From the IMG/VR virus record IMGVR_UViG_3300032278_002495, positions 1 to 22,995 of that record: a stretch of DNA of 22,995 nucleotides; one strand, given 5' to 3'. Shown in pieces: positions 7,903 through 17,039 of the stretch. Positions within the stretch are counted from its first letter, which is position 1. Every line of letters starts with the position of its first letter. The notes below the pieces were generated by a model. It was not told the DNA's origin, ran no database searches, and saw only the letters and a program-made list of their open reading frames with translations. Source of the stretch: a virus. The position numbers and the translations under genes are program-made.

Positions 7903-10900
7903 GTGAACGCCGCCGAAGACCGCACACCGCCCAAGTGGACAGATATCGCCAATGACCCAGATTTTCAGGCCGCTGACTGGCAGACAAAGCAGCGCGTGCG
8001 AGGCGAGTTCTACCGCCGCGCCATTGAGCCCAATACGCCAGCATCGCTGCGCGAAGATGTGCAAAGCCAGTTCTTTGCCCGCACGGCATCTGACGTGTTT
8101 GGTGAGCGCGAAACACCCAATTTAGCCAGCAACGCTTTGCGTAACGCTGGTGAGCGCGGCCTCGATTTGGCGGGCAATGCGCTGCAGTTCGTGGGCAACG
8201 TGGCAGACCGTGGAGAGCAGGCAATTACCGACGCGCTTGGAGGCATTAACCCGGGCGTGATCGGTGGCAGCGTTGACGAGATGCGCGAGCGGGGCTACGA
8301 ACCGGATGTGGCGCTAGGTGGCTTTGGCCTAGACTTCACGATGCGCGCCAAGCCAGAGGATACCAGCACCGGGCTTATCGACACTGGGCAGGCGGTTGAA
8401 GACATTAGCCTAGGCTACCAGCCTAACTACACGATTGACCGTGCCCTTGATGAACCAAGCATTAGAACCATCGCGGGCGCTGCTGCCGAGCAAGGGCCAG
8501 CAGCACTGGCCGATATGGCAGGCCTAGTGGTAAGTCTGCCTGCCTACCTAGCGGCGCGAACACAGGAGATAGGCGAAGGCCGTGTTGAGAACGACAACCG
8601 CGAAGGAATGCCGGAAGGTCGCGATTATGCCGTCTCTGGCCCGACGGCTGCCGCCTCTGTGCTGCTAGACCGCTTTGCTCTTGGCCGATTACTTCCAGGC
8701 AGTGGAAATGCGGTAACTAGCGCACGACAAATACCCGGGGCTGTTGGTCGCGCCGCAGCTACAGAAAGTGTTACTGAGGCGATTCAAGAGGGTGGTATTG
8801 AGTACGCTGGGGAGTCTGTGGGCACTGAGACAGGCTGGAATGCCACAACCGCTGCGCGCCGTGCGGCAGGTGGCGTGATTGTTGGCGGCCCCACCGGGGG
8901 CGCTGTGCGAGCTGGTACCGCCGCCATGGAGTTGCGCGGAAATAATCAGCAGGGAAGTGAGCAACCAGAGCCTAGCGAATCCCCTGCTGAGCAATCTTCC
9001 CCCGCTCCAGAGGAAGCGCCGACCCCAGAAGCTGAAACCGCTAATGACGAGGCAATCGGCACCGCTGCCGAACTAATCGCCAAGCCTCGTTTTGAGCTGT
9101 CATCCGCTGAGCGCGAAGTGCGCGACTCCATTAGCTACGGCGATGCCTTTAAGGCTCTGCGAGCGGCTGCTGAAGCGCGCGGCGATAGTGACGCCGTTGC
9201 AGAACTGGACGCCGTTAGCAGCGAGATTTCAGCGGCGCTGGAAGCGGAAACCATAGCGCGCTCGCGAAACGATAGCGACGCTTTCACACCTATTCGTGAG
9301 CAGCTGAAAAGCGCGTCAGAGCGCTTCACGCGTGTAATGGATCGCCTTAACACGCCCGAGGCTGAGAGCAAGGCAAGCGCGCCCAGCGCTAACAAGGATG
9401 GCAACGCCCAGTGGGAAGAGGCTTGGCGCGAGCAAGCCGCCCAAGACGGCATTGCAGACTACGACCCTAACGCCAACCTGCCTGACACCACGATCACGAT
9501 TAACGGTGAACAGGTGGCTGATGAATCTCTGGTGCCGCCCGAAACACTTGACGTTGCGCGCCAAGACGAGCAAGCAGAAGAAGTGACTAAAGAAGTGGGG
9601 CAGCCAGCAGTGGCCCAGCCTGAGCCAGCGCTTGCCCCCGACCAGCCTTCACCCAATCCTGACACCAAGACTCCGCGCCGCGTGCCGGTTGAAAGCATCC
9701 AGGTAGACCCCGAGGCCTACCAGTTCCGCACCGAGGTAAACGATCAGGGCGTGGACACTCGCCTGGAAGGCATCGAGAAATGGGACGACCTACGTGCTGG
9801 CAACCTGATTCTGCATGAGCGTACCGACGGTAGCGTGTACGCTGCTGATGGTCACCACCGCATTAACCTAGCTCGCCAGCTACAACAGCCAGACGTGAAC
9901 GCGATTGTGCTGCGTGAAGCCGATGGCGTTACCGTTGAGGATGCGCGCCGTGCCGCCGCTGAGGCGAACATTGCCGCAGGCAGCGCTACTGCTTTGGATT
10001 CCGCGAAGGTATTCCGTAATAGCAATGGTGATATCGATACGGTGATTCGTGAGAGTAACCTGCCGCGTACCCAGCTTGTGCGCGACGGTGCCGACATTGC
10101 CAAGCTGGACACTGAGCCGTTTGGTGCGGTGCTTAACAAGGTAATCACTGAGAAGGACGGCGCGGTTATCGGTCGTTCTTTTGCCGACCCCGACCAGCAG
10201 CTTGCCGCCGTGGGCGTCTTCCAGCGAGTGAAGCCGACCAACGACAATCAGCGCGAGTTGCTAGCCAATGAAGTGCGCCAAGCAGGCTTTGCCGAAAGCC
10301 AAGGCGAGCAAGGCGGCTTGTTTGGTAATGATCCAGCAGAGTCGCTTATTGGCGAGCGCGTAAAGGTAATGGATAGCCTTCGCCAAACCCTGGTGCGCGA
10401 CAAGCGCTTATTCGCTACGCTGAACGATAACGCCCAAACGGCTGAGCAGGCAGGCAACCGCATTGCCAAGGACCGCAACAACGCCCTACAGGAAACCTCG
10501 GCAGACGCCATTGCACTGCTAGAGCGGGCGACGACCACGCCGGAAATTAACCAGCAGATCAACGACGCCGCGCGCCGTGTGAAGGATGGCGAAACACTTG
10601 CCAGCGTGACGCGAGAACTTAAAGAGGCATTACTAAATGGCACAAACAGCCCAGCAGCGAGCGAAGGACGTACACCAGCACCTAGCAGCGGACAGGCTGA
10701 TCAAGCAGGGCAAGACGCTGGAAGAAGTGAACCAGTACCTGCAAGCAACGACGCACGAACAGCGCGTTCAGGAGAACAACGCCCACGCCCTGGAGCAGGA
10801 GCGCAAGCAGAACCAGCGGTAACTCTAAAGACTGACGGCACGCCTTTCCAAACCCGTCGCGCTGTTGAACTGTCTAGGCGCTTCCGCGACACGCCTAACG

Positions 10901-13900
10901 CCCAGCCCGTTGAAGTAGAGGGTGGATGGGGTTTTGCTGTGGCTGACACGCCTATGCAGAATGCAGAAAGCACTAAGCCAGCAGGCCAGAATGTTAGCGG
11001 CCTTACCTCGTTGCCTTATGGGGGCAAGCGTTGGAACAAGGGCACCAAAACGGCAGAGGAAATGAGCGGCCAGGCGCCTATCGTTGATTACTCCGGTCGC
11101 CGCGTTGTGCTGAAAGACGTTAATGGCGTTACCGTGCCGTTCTATCAAAGCACTGGCGCCGGCGGCAAGGCAGCCACCAAGCCTGGGCAGTGGTATCCAT
11201 TCACCGGCATTGGTAGCGATGGCTGGATTAACAAGCTGGGCGATGCTGATATATCGCAATACTACGGCAGCCCAGCGCTGCGCCAGGCAGCGCAAGAGCT
11301 AGATGCTACGGTTGGTGACATTCGCAGTCGTGACGATATCCCTAAGACCGGCACGACCGGCACCGGCCAGGCGTTTATTGATGCGGTGAACAGTGCCTTT
11401 GATGGACAGCAGGTGTCAGCAAACAATCAGCCTGACTCAAAAATCAACGTTCAATCCAGCGTTGATGCACTAAAAACAGCCGTTGATTCACAGACCTCCG
11501 ATCTGGCCCTCGAAACCCAAACAGAAGAAAGCCTTGCGCAACGCGAGCAGGAAGTTCAGGCCGCTGAACAGACCGAAGCCGACCAGCGCAACCAAGAAGC
11601 GCAGCGCGCCCAAGCAGACGCCGAGGTCGACGACTTTACTCTATCCGGCAGCAATCGCACCGCTGATGTGGCTGCTGCACGCGGGCAGAGTGACCTGCTT
11701 GGCGCGCAGCCAGCGTCTAATGAAAATACTCCGCCAAGCGAGCAGCAGTATTACCGCGACTGGCCACTATTAGACGAGATGCCTGACGGCTGGAAGAGAG
11801 ATCCGACCGCCGGATCACCCTTGGCCAGGTACGAGTTTGCTACTAACGGCCGTAGCGTGCTGTCTGGCCAGCAAGAGCGTGCGTTAGTGCGAATCAGGCC
11901 CGCACCTGCAGCCGGCCAGAACACTGATTCACCTACGGCCCAAGTCCAGCAGGATTTAGCCAACGAAGCGCCCAAGCCCAAGCGCCGTAACCAGCCGCTG
12001 CAATACACCGGCTACTCAGGCGAACAGCGCAGCGTGCGCAGCTATCAAGAGGTTGGTAACTTCCGCATTGCCAAGGTGAACGACAGCCTTTACGAAGTGA
12101 TTAACCCTGATGGTCAAGCCGTTAGCCAGCGAGCGGGGGCGGACGGTGCCGCACAAGAGGCTCAGCGACTAAACGACCTCCCCGCCGACGACCAGCGCTA
12201 CGCTATCGGCCAAAGCGACGCCCGCCCGGTAAGCCGTGACGCCATCGAGGAAGCGCTGGCCAGCTCGCCCGAACTATCCGATGTAACGGTGATCCAGTCC
12301 GCAACCGAGCTGCCGCCGCAATCCATCCTGATGATGGCCTTGCAAGGCGTGACGCCACGCGACGTGCGCGGCCTGTTCGTGGGCGACCAGCTCTATGTGA
12401 TTGCGGATAACGTTGATGACGTACAAGAGGGCGTGCGTACCGCCGTTCATGAAGCCGTAGGTCACAAAGGTATGCGCGCCGTGCTGGGCGACGAGCTAGA
12501 AACAGTCATGCGCCAAGTCTATAACTCGCTACCATTAGATCCGCGAGGACGCGAGGCGCTGAACGAAGTGCTAGAAAGCTACCCGTTCCTTGATCAGTCC
12601 AACCCTGAACATCAGCTTACCATCGCTGAAGAGATGGTCGCCCACCTCACCGAGAAGGGCTGGCAGCCTAACGTAATACGCCGCGCCGTGGCTAAAATCC
12701 GCGAGCTGCTGCGCCGCTACTTCCCCAGCATGAACTGGACGGATGCGGACGTTATGCAGCTATCCGAGCGTTCGCGTGAGTACCTGCGCAGCCAGCAGGA
12801 AAAGGCGCAAGCGAGTACTGATCCTTGGTCAGATATGCGCTTTTCAATGGCTACGCCCCCCGGCGGCAACTTTAATCCCAATGACAGCACCAACTTCGCG
12901 CTGCCTGATGAAACGCTAAGCCAAACCGCGTTACGTAAAATGGCTGACAAAATGAACCGCCTCAAAGTCACGCAAGAAGCTATCAAACAAGCCGGTGGCA
13001 ACATCAATGAAGACAATGATGTGTACCTAGCGGAGGAGCTTTTCCACGGCAAAACAGAGCGTGACTTGAATGAGCTAAGCCGCAACTACGTCGAGAAGCT
13101 AGCCAAAGGCATGGCGGCGCGCGGCATTCAGCAAGAAGAGTTGGACGCCTACCTTTATGCTCGTCATGCTCCAGAGCGAAATGCCCGAATAGCTGAACGC
13201 AATCCTAATGATCCCAAGTACGCAGATGGCGGCTCAGGCATGACTAATGCCGAAGCGTCCGCCATCATGCAAGAGGCCGAAAGTAGCGGCAAGAAGCTCC
13301 GGCTTGAGCGCTTGGCCGCTATCGTGGATGACATGCTGGCACATCGCCGCGAGATCATCCGCGAAGGCGGACTGGAGACGGATGAGGTGCTAGATGCTTG
13401 GGATGCCAGCTATGACTACTACGTACCGTTGAAAGGTTGGGCAAATGATGAAGATGTTCCTGTTGGCCAGGACGGCAGTGGCCGGATGCGTTCTGGTCGC
13501 GGCTATGAGATCGGTGGGCGAGAAACTAAAACGGCGCTTGGTCGCCTATCAAAAGCGGCTTCACCTTCTACGCAAGCGATTGTCGATACCACTGAGTCTG
13601 TTATTCGCAAGCGCAAAAACGAAGTTGGCAATGCCTTGCTATCACTGATCACGGATAACCCAAACCCCGATTTGTGGCAGGTGTTCACCAACAACGACCC
13701 GGATACTCAGCGTACTCAGGTCGAGCGCACTAACCCAGACGGCACCAAGCGTATTGAAGTAGAAGAGCGCCCGGTGGCTATGGAAATGAACGAGCGTTAC
13801 TTCAAAACCAAGAAGGCGGGCCGGACATACTACATTAAGATCAACGACCAGCGCCTGCTGAACGCAATGCGCAATGTAGGGCCAGAGCAGAACAACCTTC

Positions 13901-15630
13901 TGGTACGCACTGCCGCAGCTGGCACGCGCGCTTTATCTGCCATGATGACCAGTTATAACCCAGAGTTCATGCTGTCCAACTTTACCCGAGACGTGCAAAC
14001 GGCGCTGCTCAACGTGGCCGCAGAGCAGACCAGAGACGACGGCAAGATAAAAGGCCAGAAGATTGCTAGGCAGACAGCGAGAGATATTCCACACGCAATG
14101 AAAGCGGCCTATCGAGGGCTGGCTGACCCTGACGCACCGCGAAACACTGAGTGGGATCGTTGGTTTGACGAGTTTATCGAGGACGGGGCCAAAACAGGCT
14201 ACTTCGATATGAAAGACTTGGCTGGCCAAGCCAAAGAGATTAAAAGCATTATTGGTCGCGAGAACGGCGGCACTATGGGCAATATGCTGAAGGCGAAGAA
14301 GACCGTAGCCGACTTCGTTGAGAACATGAACGGCTCCGTTGAAAACGCGGTGCGCCTATCCGCCTACGTCAATGCGCGCAGGGCAGGCATTAGCCGCAAG
14401 AAGGCCGCCAGCTTGGCCAAAAACCTAACGGTCAACTTTAACCGCAGAGGGGAGGCCGGCACTGCGCTTAATGCTGCGTACATGTTCGCCAACGCATCCA
14501 TCCAGGGCACCATGAACGTCGCCCGCACCATGGCCACTGTGAAAGATACGCCGGTGGGCGGTAATAGGATGAACATCTGGGGCCGCATGAACGCCGCTCA
14601 AAAGCTAGCGGTAGGTATGGCCGTAGGCAGTTACGCAATGGCCATGTTCAACCGTATGATGTCAGACGAGGATGATGACGGCGAGCTGTTCTATGACAAA
14701 ATTCCCGGTCACGTTAAAGAGCGCAACCTGATCATCATGACAGGCGGCAAGGACTATGTGCGCATTCCTTTGCCTTACGGATACAACGTGTTCTCCAACA
14801 TTGGCACGCATGCTGAATCCGTTATGTCAGGCAAATCATCACTGACGGAGGCAGGCAAGGACATGACGCTGGCCATTCTTGGAAGCTTTTCTCCCATCGG
14901 CTTCCAAGATTCAGAGGATACATCCAACTTGGTGATGAAAAACCTCACACCTACGCTGTTAGGTTCGGTTACCCAGGTGGCAGTCAATGAAGATTTTGCA
15001 GGCCGCGTGATCTTCAGAGAGAACTTTCATTTTGGCACGCCCAAGCCAGACAGCGCTCTAGCCTTCCGGTCTACGCCATCGGCTTACCAAAGCTTTGCCC
15101 AGTTTATTAACGAGCTCAGCGGCGGCAGCGAGTACCGTTCAGGCAGTGTCGACGTTAGCCCTGATGTACTACAGCACGTGGTCAACTATTACGGCGGCGG
15201 TGCTTGGTCGTTTACTGAGAAAGTGGCCGACAGCATTAAGCGCACAGCGACTGGCGAGACCATCGATGCCCACCGCATTCCGTTTGTGGGCCGCTTCAAG
15301 TCTGAGGTCAATGAATACGGCGATATTCAAACGTTCTACGAGCGCCGCACCGAGGTCGGGCAGCTGCATGAAGAGTTTATCAATCTGCCTAGAGAGGAAG
15401 CGCGTAGCTTCTATGAGGAGTATGGCGGCAAGATTGCGTTGTTTGATATGGCAACGGATCTTGAAAAAACACTGACACAGTTACGCAAAGTGCGCGACGC
15501 CATTGAAGCAGACGACAGGCTGACTGCCGCCGAGCGCGACGAGCAGCTCGACGAGATTGAAGACGCGATGGATAGCGAGGTGGATTTCTTTAACCTGCTT
15601 TACAACCAGGCCGAAGGGACGGTTCAGTAA
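7903..15630 (+). CDS. giant polyvalent ejection protein (ParB-like, zincin, LPD38)
   Basis: 2575 residues from GTG 7903, with AAGGAG six bases ahead. Visible parts in order: an N-terminal helical region with Gly/Ala-rich amphipathic segments (about 180-340) as in ejection proteins; a ParB/sulfiredoxin-like domain at about 590-700 with DGHHR near 648-652; a low-complexity linker at 913-973; a metallopeptidase-like domain with HEAVGH at 1516-1521 and a downstream AEEMVAH near 1575; and a C-terminal large polyvalent-protein domain of LPD38 type from about 1685, best seen at 2010-2200 (NPEFMLSNFTRDVQTAL, VNARRAGISRKKAASLAKNLTVNFNRRGEAG). Such proteins are packaged and delivered with phage DNA. 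Catalytic activity is inferred from motifs only. Confidence 0.8.
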   Translation: MNAAEDRTPPKWTDIANDPDFQAADWQTKQRVRGEFYRRAIEPNTPASLREDVQSQFFARTASDVFGERETPNLASNALRNAGERGLDLAGNALQFVGNVADRGEQAITDALGGINPGVIGGSVDEMRERGYEPDVALGGFGLDFTMRAKPEDTSTGLIDTGQAVEDISLGYQPNYTIDRALDEPSIRTIAGAAAEQGPAALADMAGLVVSLPAYLAARTQEIGEGRVENDNREGMPEGRDYAVSGPTAAASVLLDRFALGRLLPGSGNAVTSARQIPGAVGRAAATESVTEAIQEGGIEYAGESVGTETGWNATTAARRAAGGVIVGGPTGGAVRAGTAAMELRGNNQQGSEQPEPSESPAEQSSPAPEEAPTPEAETANDEAIGTAAELIAKPRFELSSAEREVRDSISYGDAFKALRAAAEARGDSDAVAELDAVSSEISAALEAETIARSRNDSDAFTPIREQLKSASERFTRVMDRLNTPEAESKASAPSANKDGNAQWEEAWREQAAQDGIADYDPNANLPDTTITINGEQVADESLVPPETLDVARQDEQAEEVTKEVGQPAVAQPEPALAPDQPSPNPDTKTPRRVPVESIQVDPEAYQFRTEVNDQGVDTRLEGIEKWDDLRAGNLILHERTDGSVYAADGHHRINLARQLQQPDVNAIVLREADGVTVEDARRAAAEANIAAGSATALDSAKVFRNSNGDIDTVIRESNLPRTQLVRDGADIAKLDTEPFGAVLNKVITEKDGAVIGRSFADPDQQLAAVGVFQRVKPTNDNQRELLANEVRQAGFAESQGEQGGLFGNDPAESLIGERVKVMDSLRQTLVRDKRLFATLNDNAQTAEQAGNRIAKDRNNALQETSADAIALLERATTTPEINQQINDAARRVKDGETLASVTRELKEALLNGTNSPAASEGRTPAPSSGQADQAGQDAGRSEPVPASNDARTARSGEQRPRPGAGAQAEPAVTLKTDGTPFQTRRAVELSRRFRDTPNAQPVEVEGGWGFAVADTPMQNAESTKPAGQNVSGLTSLPYGGKRWNKGTKTAEEMSGQAPIVDYSGRRVVLKDVNGVTVPFYQSTGAGGKAATKPGQWYPFTGIGSDGWINKLGDADISQYYGSPALRQAAQELDATVGDIRSRDDIPKTGTTGTGQAFIDAVNSAFDGQQVSANNQPDSKINVQSSVDALKTAVDSQTSDLALETQTEESLAQREQEVQAAEQTEADQRNQEAQRAQADAEVDDFTLSGSNRTADVAAARGQSDLLGAQPASNENTPPSEQQYYRDWPLLDEMPDGWKRDPTAGSPLARYEFATNGRSVLSGQQERALVRIRPAPAAGQNTDSPTAQVQQDLANEAPKPKRRNQPLQYTGYSGEQRSVRSYQEVGNFRIAKVNDSLYEVINPDGQAVSQRAGADGAAQEAQRLNDLPADDQRYAIGQSDARPVSRDAIEEALASSPELSDVTVIQSATELPPQSILMMALQGVTPRDVRGLFVGDQLYVIADNVDDVQEGVRTAVHEAVGHKGMRAVLGDELETVMRQVYNSLPLDPRGREALNEVLESYPFLDQSNPEHQLTIAEEMVAHLTEKGWQPNVIRRAVAKIRELLRRYFPSMNWTDADVMQLSERSREYLRSQQEKAQASTDPWSDMRFSMATPPGGNFNPNDSTNFALPDETLSQTALRKMADKMNRLKVTQEAIKQAGGNINEDNDVYLAEELFHGKTERDLNELSRNYVEKLAKGMAARGIQQEELDAYLYARHAPERNARIAERNPNDPKYADGGSGMTNAEASAIMQEAESSGKKLRLERLAAIVDDMLAHRREIIREGGLETDEVLDAWDASYDYYVPLKGWANDEDVPVGQDGSGRMRSGRGYEIGGRETKTALGRLSKAASPSTQAIVDTTESVIRKRKNEVGNALLSLITDNPNPDLWQVFTNNDPDTQRTQVERTNPDGTKRIEVEERPVAMEMNERYFKTKKAGRTYYIKINDQRLLNAMRNVGPEQNNLLVRTAAAGTRALSAMMTSYNPEFMLSNFTRDVQTALLNVAAEQTRDDGKIKGQKIARQTARDIPHAMKAAYRGLADPDAPRNTEWDRWFDEFIEDGAKTGYFDMKDLAGQAKEIKSIIGRENGGTMGNMLKAKKTVADFVENMNGSVENAVRLSAYVNARRAGISRKKAASLAKNLTVNFNRRGEAGTALNAAYMFANASIQGTMNVARTMATVKDTPVGGNRMNIWGRMNAAQKLAVGMAVGSYAMAMFNRMMSDEDDDGELFYDKIPGHVKERNLIIMTGGKDYVRIPLPYGYNVFSNIGTHAESVMSGKSSLTEAGKDMTLAILGSFSPIGFQDSEDTSNLVMKNLTPTLLGSVTQVAVNEDFAGRVIFRENFHFGTPKPDSALAFRSTPSAYQSFAQFINELSGGSEYRSGSVDVSPDVLQHVVNYYGGGAWSFTEKVADSIKRTATGETIDAHRIPFVGRFKSEVNEYGDIQTFYERRTEVGQLHEEFINLPREEARSFYEEYGGKIALFDMATDLEKTLTQLRKVRDAIEADDRLTAAERDEQLDEIEDAMDSEVDFFNLLYNQAEGTVQ
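10637..10822 (+). other. nested out-of-frame ORF (61 aa), possible overprinted gene
   Basis: Inside the giant ejection gene, in another plus-strand frame, an ATG at 10637 follows directly after an in-frame TAA, with AAAGAGG about nine bases upstream. It encodes a 61-residue helical, Gln/Glu/Lys-rich protein (QRAKDVHQHLAADRLIKQGK, then a LEEVNQYLQATTHEQRV segment). By my count roughly four fifths of its codons end in G or C (CAG, AAG, CTG, GAC), as in neighbouring genes, whereas only about one third do so in the main frame across the same bases, which there encodes a Ser/Pro/Ala/Gly linker. Either a genuine nested gene or a frameshifted fossil of an older domain. Confidence 0.45.
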
Positions 15631-15836
15631 CGATCAGACTGGGGAGCGTCGCCAAGTAATTCTTGGCGCGTCTCCCAGGCTTCCATTATTTCCTGCTGCT
15701 TTTCTTTAGGCAGCATCTGGTAAAACCGCTGGGCATAACGCTCAGCGGTTTTTATATCGTCCAGCGCTGATATGTACAGCATGACCGTGATTATCAGCGC
15801 AATGGCCAGCACTGCTATGGCCCCATCTTTATTCAT
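15624..15836 (-). CDS. single-helix inner-membrane protein
   Basis: 70 residues. I chose the ATG at 15836 (minus strand), with GGAGGAGG just before it, over a longer reading frame starting at 15875. Residues about 5-24 form one transmembrane helix (IAVLAIALIITVMLYI), followed by a charged helical cytoplasmic or periplasmic part ending in PQSDRY. It starts 11 bases after the lipoprotein stop, so the two share an operon. Its 3' end overlaps the convergent giant gene by seven bases, and the late-operon terminator lies inside it. A spanin-like pair with the lipoprotein is a possibility, but the orientation against the late operon argues for expression in the lysogen instead. Confidence 0.7.
   Translation of the reverse strand: MNKDGAIAVLAIALIITVMLYISALDDIKTAERYAQRFYQMLPKEKQQEIMEAWETRQELLGDAPQSDRY
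15722..15753 (+). terminator. intrinsic terminator of the late operon
   Basis: Perfect 10-bp arms AAAACCGCTG (15722-15731) and CAGCGGTTTT (15743-15752), with a GC/GC pair extending inward, end in a five-T run. It starts 92 bases after the giant gene's stop. The A-run on the left arm makes it potentially bidirectional. It lies within the coding sequence of the convergent membrane protein gene. Confidence 0.85.
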
Positions 15837-15847
15837 ACCTCCTCCAC

Positions 15848-16489
15848 TTAGCAGCCATTCAAATTGTCGTAGCAAAAGGCGTTTGGCGCAGACCGCAAGT
15901 GCCCCTCTACATAAGTGCCATCGTTTTTGATGTAAGGGTTGATATATTGGTATTGAGTTGAAGATGCGGAGCTTCCGACCATTAAGGCCATCCCTATAGC
16001 TTGGCTCAATTGCCTCATTTCACTTTTATGCCTATCTAAATGGTTAGCAGCAATTCTGCGATCCATCATGGCGCCGTGCTGCTGACCCAGCCAGTTCGAT
16101 GTAGATATCCCATCTGTATCACTAGGAGACTTCATCATCGCAACTATCTGAACTCCATAGTGACTTGCGCACCCATCTAGCCATTTCTCCAAGTCGGCCA
16201 TTTCGCGCCTTGCCTTAATGAGGCTAGAAGATGCTTTTGCTGTGCTGCTTGTATCGATTGATTGCAGTATATCCTGGCGGTACGAGACGAAAGTGGACCC
16301 GCAAATTGCTGTGGCGGAATCAAAGTTCTCATGATTAGATGGCGATATTGCTAGATGCTCTAATCTGTATTGTGACAACGCGTTAATCTTTGCTTGAGCA
16401 TTATCTATGTTGGCTTGATACCTTTGGGATGCGCACCCAGAAAGCAAAGAAGCAACGGCAATTAAAGTAACTAATTTTAATGGCTTCAT
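15848..16489 (-). CDS. prophage lipoprotein
   Basis: 213 residues with a classic lipoprotein signal peptide: positive N-terminus (MKPLK), hydrophobic core, and lipobox LSGC with Cys19 as the lipidated residue. Residue 20 is Ala, so outer-membrane sorting is expected rather than Asp-mediated retention. The mature part is helical, contains several cysteines, and ends with the motif GTYVEGHLRSAPN (191-203), a short GTYV...HxRSxPN pattern found in assorted secreted proteins of unknown fold. GC content is lower than in the late genes. Orientation and position beside the att end fit a moron, possibly a superinfection-exclusion or surface-altering protein; this function is inferred. The ribosome site is AGGGAG. 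Confidence 0.75.
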   Translation of the reverse strand: MKPLKLVTLIAVASLLSGCASQRYQANIDNAQAKINALSQYRLEHLAISPSNHENFDSATAICGSTFVSYRQDILQSIDTSSTAKASSSLIKARREMADLEKWLDGCASHYGVQIVAMMKSPSDTDGISTSNWLGQQHGAMMDRRIAANHLDRHKSEMRQLSQAIGMALMVGSSASSTQYQYINPYIKNDGTYVEGHLRSAPNAFCYDNLNGC

Positions 16490-16512
16490 ACCTTTGCTCC
16501 CTTTGTTTTCAC

Positions 16513-16530
16513 ACCGCCCCTAAGGGCGGT
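16513..16530. repeat. perfect inverted repeat upstream of lipoprotein gene
   Basis: ACCGCCC and GGGCGGT arms with a CTAA loop. No T-run follows on either strand, so a terminator is unlikely. It would lie in the 5' leader of the lipoprotein transcript or in its promoter region. Confidence 0.6.
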
Positions 16531-16580
16531 TAGTCCAGAAATGCTACCTCCCCAACGAAATGCGCGCCACCTTAGCGGCC

Positions 16581-16620
16581 TGCCAATAAAAACCACCCGT
16601 AGGTGGCTTCGTGATTGGCA
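16581..16620 (-). terminator. intrinsic terminator after the toxin gene
   Basis: On the minus strand, arms CCACC and GGTGG with a TACG loop (16593-16606) are followed by TTTTTATTGG. A second pair, TGCCAAT (16581-16587) and ATTGGCA (16614-16620), encloses it. It lies 12-25 bases beyond the stop of the toxin gene and separates that operon from the lipoprotein gene. Confidence 0.75.
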
Positions 16621-16631
16621 GCGAGGGCCTG

Positions 16632-17039
16632 CTATTGCATGCACGCTCTAACAACTGCTTCTTGGGCTTCAGAAATATCAAGGCTATCAACCGCGCACTC
16701 CTGAAGTTCTTTCAGTATTGCGGCGTCAAGCGTGCAGATATCGGAAATAACACCTGAGAACTTCTTCTGAAGCGCTTCGCTTGCCTTGAACTCATAGTAA
16801 ACGTCTAGGCAGACCCAAGTTGTTTTCTGTAGATAGCAGGTATGCAGCGGAAGATGGAAGTTTGGGAATCGGTCTTCAGGCTGGCAACCATAAACATTAC
16901 CACGCCCATGCTGCTTGGAGGTGGTTTTAGCCACGACGGCGACACCGTCTTTGAAGCCCAAGACAACAAATAATTTCTCGCCCGATACGCCATCATGGAA
17001 ATGAAAGTCTCTATCGAAGAACACTGACCCTGGCGTCAC
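16632..17039 (-). CDS. putative Panacea-partner toxin, MazF/PemK-like
   Basis: 135 residues. It starts with GTG at 17039 inside the end of the antitoxin gene (29-base overlap), with GGGGAG about eight bases upstream; a second in-frame GTG lies at 17024. The N-terminal half looks like a small beta-barrel (GSVFFDRDF, GEKLFVVLGF, VAVVAKTTS), reminiscent of the MazF/PemK endoribonuclease fold, where a TS pair follows a strand. A WVCLDVYYEFKA segment and a helical tail follow. Toxins paired with Panacea-domain antitoxins are diverse. RNA cleavage is a plausible activity here but no catalytic residue set can be proven from sequence. Confidence 0.6.
   Translation of the reverse strand: MTPGSVFFDRDFHFHDGVSGEKLFVVLGFKDGVAVVAKTTSKQHGRGNVYGCQPEDRFPNFHLPLHTCYLQKTTWVCLDVYYEFKASEALQKKFSGVISDICTLDAAILKELQECAVDSLDISEAQEAVVRACMQ

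Noticed and set aside
9852-10643. Two minus-strand ORFs of 131 codons inside the giant gene
   Set aside because: Ser/Ala/Arg-rich translations are typical antisense shadows of a GC-rich gene; the plus frame there is well biased.
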